From contig CAMJHW010000044.1 of assembly GCA_946405645.1 (NCBI GenBank), positions 1-10,571 of the forward strand: a stretch of 10,571 nt of DNA. The letters run 5' to 3'. A program made the position numbers and the translations under genes. This document shows positions 6,708 to 10,571 of the stretch, one piece after another (position 1 is the stretch's first letter; every line of letters begins with the position of its first letter). The DNA is from an uncultured Bacteroidales bacterium. GTDB taxonomy: Bacteria > Bacteroidota > Bacteroidia > Bacteroidales > UBA932. A model generated the notes under the pieces. That model was not told where the DNA came from, made no database searches, and saw only the letters and a program-made list of their open reading frames with translations.

Positions 6708-8059
6708 TTTCTGTATCTGCTTTCAAGCATTTCGGTTATGGAACCGGTGAAACGGTCTATGTTGCCGGCTCCGAAGGTTACGAGTACTCCAGGCGTCTCT
6801 TTCTCGAGAGTTGCCATGAGCTCGTCTTTCTTGATGAGGACCTTCTCCGGGGCGGTGACGTCCTTGAAGATGATCTCGGAAGTCACTCCGGGGATGGGCT
6901 CCTCCCTGGCGGGATAGATGTCCAGCAGGATGAGCTTGTCCACCGCGCTGAGCGCCTGCGCAAATTCTTTTGCCAGGTCGCGCGTGCGGGTGTACAGATG
7001 CGGCTGGAACACCGCGGTGATCTTCCTTCCGGGGAACATCCCGCGAATGGAAGATATCGTTGTCGCAAGCTCCTGCGGGTGATGCGCGTAATCGTCGATG
7101 TACGTAATCTCGGGCGTGTTGAAATGCACGTCCATGCGCCTCTGCACTCCGCGGAACGTCCCTATCGCGCGCCTGACGGCTTCCGGATCCGTTCCGTGGA
7201 CCAGGCAGACGGCCGCGGCGGCGATGCTGTTCTCGATATATATCCAGCCCGGCACTCCCGGAGTGATGTCGCGGATGATTCCGCGGGGATACACCAGGTC
7301 GAAGGTATAGTGCCCGAGTTCCCCGCGGCGGATGTTCTCCGCGTGGAAATCAGCGGCCGGATCATCATAATGGTAGGTGTGTATCTTCGCCTTCGTGTCT
7401 TTCTCCGTTACGGGCAGTCCGAGCTTCTTGATCAGGACTCCGGTGACCTGCGACGCGAAAGTGCGGAACGCCTCCTGCACGTGCTCCAGATCTCCGTAGA
7501 TGTCGAGATGGTCGGCATCCATCGCCGTGATCACGGCAATGGCGGGATGGAGCTGGAGGAACGAACGGTCGAACTCGTCCGCCTCGGCCACCACGGTGGG
7601 GACGGGGCTGACGAGGAGGTTCGTCCCGTAGTTCTTGGATATGCCTCCGAGGAAAGCCGAGCAGCCGTCGCCGCTCTCCGTCAGGATATGGGCCACCAGC
7701 GTGCTGGTGGTGGTCTTGCCGTGCGTACCGGCGACGGCCAGGCACTTCTGCCCGCGGGTGATCTCTCCGAGGCTCAGCGAGCGTTTCACCACCCTGTAAC
7801 CGTGCTCCCTGATATAGGTCAGTTCCGCATTTTCGGCGGGGATGGCCGGAGTATATATGACGAGCGTCTCGGCGACATCCTTCGGAACGAAATCCGGATC
7901 GTCCTCGAAATGCACCCCTATGCCCTCTTCCTGAAGCGCTTCGGTCAAAGCGGACGGCGTGCGGTCGTACCCCGACACTTCAAGCCCTTTGCGCTTGAAG
8001 TAGCGGGCTATGGCGCTCATGCCTATTCCGCCGATACCTATGAAATAGACGTTTTTCAT
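6704..8059 (-). CDS. murC: UDP-N-acetylmuramate--L-alanine ligase MurC
   Basis: MurC joins L-alanine to UDP-MurNAc with ATP, the first peptide-stem step of peptidoglycan synthesis, in the cytosol. The 451-residue product has the Rossmann-like nucleotide loop GIGGIGMS (8-15), the Mur ligase P-loop AGTHGKTTT (110-118), EADEFDRSF (159-167), DADHLD (181-186), GVQRRMD (304-310) and DDYAHHP (322-328). These separate MurC from MurD, MurE and MurF, and from Mpl, which is usually encoded elsewhere. The length is normal. It overlaps murG and ftsQ by 4 bases each (ATGA), so three consecutive genes are probably translationally coupled. There is no ddl fusion and no ddl or murB gene after it, unlike the proteobacterial dcw order. 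Confidence 0.97.
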   Translation of the reverse strand: MKNVYFIGIGGIGMSAIARYFKRKGLEVSGYDRTPSALTEALQEEGIGVHFEDDPDFVPKDVAETLVIYTPAIPAENAELTYIREHGYRVVKRSLSLGEITRGQKCLAVAGTHGKTTTSTLVAHILTESGDGCSAFLGGISKNYGTNLLVSPVPTVVAEADEFDRSFLQLHPAIAVITAMDADHLDIYGDLEHVQEAFRTFASQVTGVLIKKLGLPVTEKDTKAKIHTYHYDDPAADFHAENIRRGELGHYTFDLVYPRGIIRDITPGVPGWIYIENSIAAAAVCLVHGTDPEAVRRAIGTFRGVQRRMDVHFNTPEITYIDDYAHHPQELATTISSIRGMFPGRKITAVFQPHLYTRTRDLAKEFAQALSAVDKLILLDIYPAREEPIPGVTSEIIFKDVTAPEKVLIKKDELMATLEKETPGVLVTFGAGNIDRFTGSITEMLESRYRK

Positions 8060-9198
8060 TTTTCCAGCAGTCTGTAAACTTCCTTTGCAATGTCCATGGC
8101 GGCGTCCATGCGCGCCAAAGGCGCGATATTGGCCTCCATGGCCTTGATCTTCCCGGGATCGCCGGCGAGGGCGACGGCCTCGGCCATCAGCTTCTCCTCG
8201 GCCTCGGAATCCTTGACCAGGATGGCGGCGTCCTTACGGACAAGCGCCATCGCATTGTGCGTCTGATGGTCTTCCGCCACGTTGGGCGAAGGGACGAGGA
8301 TAGAGGCCTTCCTGGCGGCGCAGAGCTCGGATACCGAGCTGGCGCCGGCGCGGGAGATCACCACGTCCGCCGCAGCGTATGCGAGGTTCATCCTCTTTAT
8401 GAAGTCGGAATGATGGATGCCCTCAAGCGGGGCTTTCTCGCGGGCCTTCTCCATGAAGGCGTCCACGCTGGACTTATAATATTTGCCGCACTGCCACAGG
8501 ACTTCCACGCCTTCCCCTCCCGGACATCCGTCCGTAATCCATTTCTTCATGGCCTGGTTCAGCGTACGGCTGCCGAGACTGCCGCCGACGATGAGGATGT
8601 GCTTCCTGGCGGGATCCAGACCATAGAACTTGATGCCTTCCTCCTTCATTTCAGGAGTCACCGGCACTATCTCCTTGCGGATGGGATTGCCCGTGAACAC
8701 GATCCTGTCGGCGGGGAAGAACTTCTCCATCCCATCGTATGCCACACAGATGCTCCCGGCCTTCTTCGCCAGGACCTTGTTGGTGAGCCCTGCGAAGCCG
8801 TTCTGCTCCTGGATGAGGGCGGGGATGCCTTTGCGCGTAGCTGTCCACAGAAGCGGAGCGCTCGCGTATCCTCCCACGCCTATGGCAATTTCCGGCTTGA
8901 ACTCGTCGATAACCTTGCCGGCCTTAAGGAGACTCTGAACGAGTTTTATGGGCACCTGGACATCGTTCTTGATATTGTTCCAGTTCAGCTGCCTCTGAAG
9001 CCCGACGATGGGAAGTCCGACGATCCTGTAACCGGCCGCCGGGACCTTTTCCATCTCCATCTTGCCATCGGCTCCGACGAAAAGGATCTCGGTATCGGGA
9101 TTAAGCTCCTTCAGCTTGTCCGCGATGGAGATGGCGGGGAAGATGTGTCCTCCCGTACCGCCTCCGCTGATGATTGCTCTCAATGGTCTGTATTCCAT
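8056..9198 (-). CDS. murG: UDP-GlcNAc:lipid I N-acetylglucosaminyltransferase MurG
   Basis: MurG is a GT-B fold glycosyltransferase (family GT28) bound to the inner face of the membrane. It moves GlcNAc from UDP-GlcNAc to lipid I to make lipid II. The 380-residue protein carries SGGGTGGHIFPA (11-22), GVGGYAS (107-113), QEQNG (130-134), the second-domain loop GGSLGS (205-210), SRAGASSVSE (282-291) with the UDP-GlcNAc region, and PSPNVAEDHQ (303-312). The length is slightly above the E. coli protein (355). The ATG lies 3 bp after the ftsW stop; a GGAG about 12 nt upstream is a weak ribosome binding site. The product is the direct supplier of substrate to FtsW, encoded just upstream. Confidence 0.97.
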   Translation of the reverse strand: MEYRPLRAIISGGGTGGHIFPAISIADKLKELNPDTEILFVGADGKMEMEKVPAAGYRIVGLPIVGLQRQLNWNNIKNDVQVPIKLVQSLLKAGKVIDEFKPEIAIGVGGYASAPLLWTATRKGIPALIQEQNGFAGLTNKVLAKKAGSICVAYDGMEKFFPADRIVFTGNPIRKEIVPVTPEMKEEGIKFYGLDPARKHILIVGGSLGSRTLNQAMKKWITDGCPGGEGVEVLWQCGKYYKSSVDAFMEKAREKAPLEGIHHSDFIKRMNLAYAAADVVISRAGASSVSELCAARKASILVPSPNVAEDHQTHNAMALVRKDAAILVKDSEAEEKLMAEAVALAGDPGKIKAMEANIAPLARMDAAMDIAKEVYRLLEK

Positions 9199-9201
9199 AT
9201 C

Positions 9202-10571
9202 CTATATCTCCGATTCAAATCTTTCCAGTGTATCTATCTCTTCCCGGATGCTGTCGTGAACCATCTTGATGGGATCGGCATCCTTTGTCTCCTTCTCTAT
9301 CTTCTTATATGCTTCGCGGCTGATTGACAGGATCACGCCGAAGGCGATGCAGAACACGATGAACGACGAGGATCCGTAGCTGATCAGCGGCAGCGTCTGG
9401 CCCGTAAGCGGGCCGATGCCTGAATTGATCAGCATGTGCATCATGGCCTGGCCGCTGATCAGCAGTATGAGGCCGGCCACCGTGATCTTGCCGAAATTGT
9501 CCTTGCAGTTGCGCACTATCACCGATGCGCGCGCCAGAAGGCTGACGTACAGGATAATGACTATCAATGCCCCTATGAGACCGTATTCTTCGACGATGAA
9601 GCTGAACATATAGTCCTCGTACATCACGGGGACTACGTATCTCTGGGTGCTCTGCCCGGCTCCCTTGCCGAGCAGGCCTCCCTGCTTTATGGCGATCTTG
9701 GCGCTGTACGGCTGGCGGAGCTTGTCCAGAGCCGCGTAATATTCGATTGATTTGGGTTTCGCTTCGCGGAAATCATCCAGCGCATTGCCGCTGCCTTGCA
9801 GGCGGCTTACCCAGGTCTCGACGCGCGTGCCCTGGAGCAGTTTTCCGTCCGTAACTTTGTTGACAAGGATGATACCCACGATGATAGCGACCAGGGCGAA
9901 TGCCGGGGCTATCAGTTCCTTCATGCTCAGGCCGCCGACAAGTATGGTGACGAACATTATGAAGCCGATGAACGCCGCGCTGGAACCGCTTCCGAGGGCT
10001 ACGCATCCCATCACGAAGAACATCGGGAAGTATATGTACACCACCTTCTGCCAACCGGGCCTGCCCAGCCAGCGGAAGTGCGCCCTCTTCGAGAGCCAGT
10101 TGGCGATACGGTACTCCTTTTTCTGGAAAGCATCCACGGCCCATGCCAGGTACATGACCATCGCCACCTTGATGACTTCGTAGATGTGAAGCTGCAGGCC
10201 TCCTATCTTGATGACTCGCCAGGCGCCGTTGATCTGTCCCGCCTTAAGGAAGGGGAGGCTGTCGAAATGTGTCACAACCACCAGCAGCATGAGCGCGGAT
10301 ACGACGAATCCGAACTGCGCCAGTATCCGGTAGCCTTTGACGCCGATGAAGTTGTAGCAGACAAGCAGAAGTACTATGCCGAAGAAGATGACCTTGATGA
10401 GGTCCAGAACCACATCCACACGTGTCTGCGTCCCGCTCATCACTTCCTTTGTCGTAGATGTGGACGAGAAGATGCAGACGGCCGAGCACATGATCAGCGT
10501 GAGCACGATCATCCACACGACCTTGTCACCCTTGAGGCCGTCGAAGAAGTTCCATATCCTGCTTTTCTGCG
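9202..10571 (-). CDS. ftsW: Septal peptidoglycan polymerase FtsW (SEDS family), 5' end outside window
   Basis: FtsW polymerises lipid II into glycan strands at the septum, with its partner class b PBP (FtsI). I read the frame up to the window edge. GTG at 10518 could pass as a start, but the 17 codons before it give QKSRIWNFFDGLKGDKV, which continues into VWMIVL as in Bacteroidota FtsW, so the true start lies beyond 10571. At least 455 residues with roughly ten membrane segments are visible. SEDS hallmarks include GGLLGKGAGQS, YEDYMFSFIVEEYG with the likely catalytic Asp (codon 9613-9615), and GPLTGQTLPLISYGSSS near the end. The usual QPSE motif is replaced by QLHIYE (10177-10194). The cytoplasmic tail is charged. 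RodA is the alternative; position between the upstream mur genes and murG supports FtsW. Confidence 0.94.
   Translation of the reverse strand, partial: QKSRIWNFFDGLKGDKVVWMIVLTLIMCSAVCIFSSTSTTKEVMSGTQTRVDVVLDLIKVIFFGIVLLLVCYNFIGVKGYRILAQFGFVVSALMLLVVVTHFDSLPFLKAGQINGAWRVIKIGGLQLHIYEVIKVAMVMYLAWAVDAFQKKEYRIANWLSKRAHFRWLGRPGWQKVVYIYFPMFFVMGCVALGSGSSAAFIGFIMFVTILVGGLSMKELIAPAFALVAIIVGIILVNKVTDGKLLQGTRVETWVSRLQGSGNALDDFREAKPKSIEYYAALDKLRQPYSAKIAIKQGGLLGKGAGQSTQRYVVPVMYEDYMFSFIVEEYGLIGALIVIILYVSLLARASVIVRNCKDNFGKITVAGLILLISGQAMMHMLINSGIGPLTGQTLPLISYGSSSFIVFCIAFGVILSISREAYKKIEKETKDADPIKMVHDSIREEIDTLERFESEI

Noticed and set aside
7693..7710. Perfect 8-bp hairpin (ccaccagc, gt, gctggtgg) in murC.
   Set aside because: It encodes the conserved residues just after the P-loop, has no longer arms or repeat context, and fits codon coincidence.
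5706..9327. Long plus-strand open frames at 5706-6701, 6650-8077 and 8257-9327.
   Set aside because: Same cause: antisense shadows of ftsQ/ftsA, murC and murG, with no family motif and an unnatural composition.
10516..10518. GTG as the start of ftsW.
   Set aside because: The frame stays open upstream and reads GLKGDKV, which fits the FtsW amino end, so the start is outside the window.

Overview
The window is a densely packed, single-strand operon segment from the division and cell wall (dcw) cluster of a member of the Bacteroidota, most likely order Bacteroidales. Evidence for the lineage is the order ftsW-murG-murC-ftsQ-ftsA-ftsZ with no ddl or murB between murC and ftsQ, a RpiB of the Bacteroides type (GNGM and NHH around the active site, HNDANVLVMPARFIS), a GluRS with the GFPVFPL segment after KLSKRDGD, a FtsW with a GDKVVWMI amino terminus, and starts that mostly lack a Shine-Dalgarno sequence. 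The lineage call is from memory of these families, not from a search. Base composition is moderately GC rich by eye.

All nine genes lie on the minus strand, so transcription runs from high to low coordinates. From right to left: ftsW (9202-10571, 5' end outside the window), murG (8056-9198), murC (6704-8059), ftsQ (5931-6707), ftsA (4368-5927), ftsZ (3072-4352), gltX (1460-3070), rpiB (1018-1446) and truB (1-968, 3' end outside the window). Junctions are 3 bp, -4 bp (ATGA), -4 bp (ATGA), 3 bp, 15 bp, 1 bp, 13 bp and 49 bp. No stretch above 300 bases lacks a gene; the largest gap is the 49 bp before truB. No tRNA, rRNA, CRISPR array, insertion sequence or convincing promoter or terminator was seen.

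Functionally, MurC adds L-Ala to UDP-MurNAc, MurG makes lipid II, and FtsW polymerises lipid II at the septum. FtsQ, FtsA and FtsZ form the divisome scaffold: FtsZ is the ring polymer, FtsA its membrane anchor, FtsQ the periplasmic connector. The cluster then runs into three housekeeping genes: glutamyl-tRNA synthetase, ribose-5-phosphate isomerase B and tRNA pseudouridine-55 synthase.

The most unusual item is inside truB: a 125-bp palindromic element (250-374) with perfect 27-bp inverted arms and an internal hairpin. It sits in frame within the coding sequence and adds about 42 residues to TruB without breaking the frame. It resembles, in concept, the Rickettsia palindromic elements that insert in frame in protein genes. 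Smaller points of note are altered conserved positions in FtsW and FtsZ, a single strong ribosome binding site in front of ftsZ, and the linkage of ftsZ to gltX, rpiB and truB.
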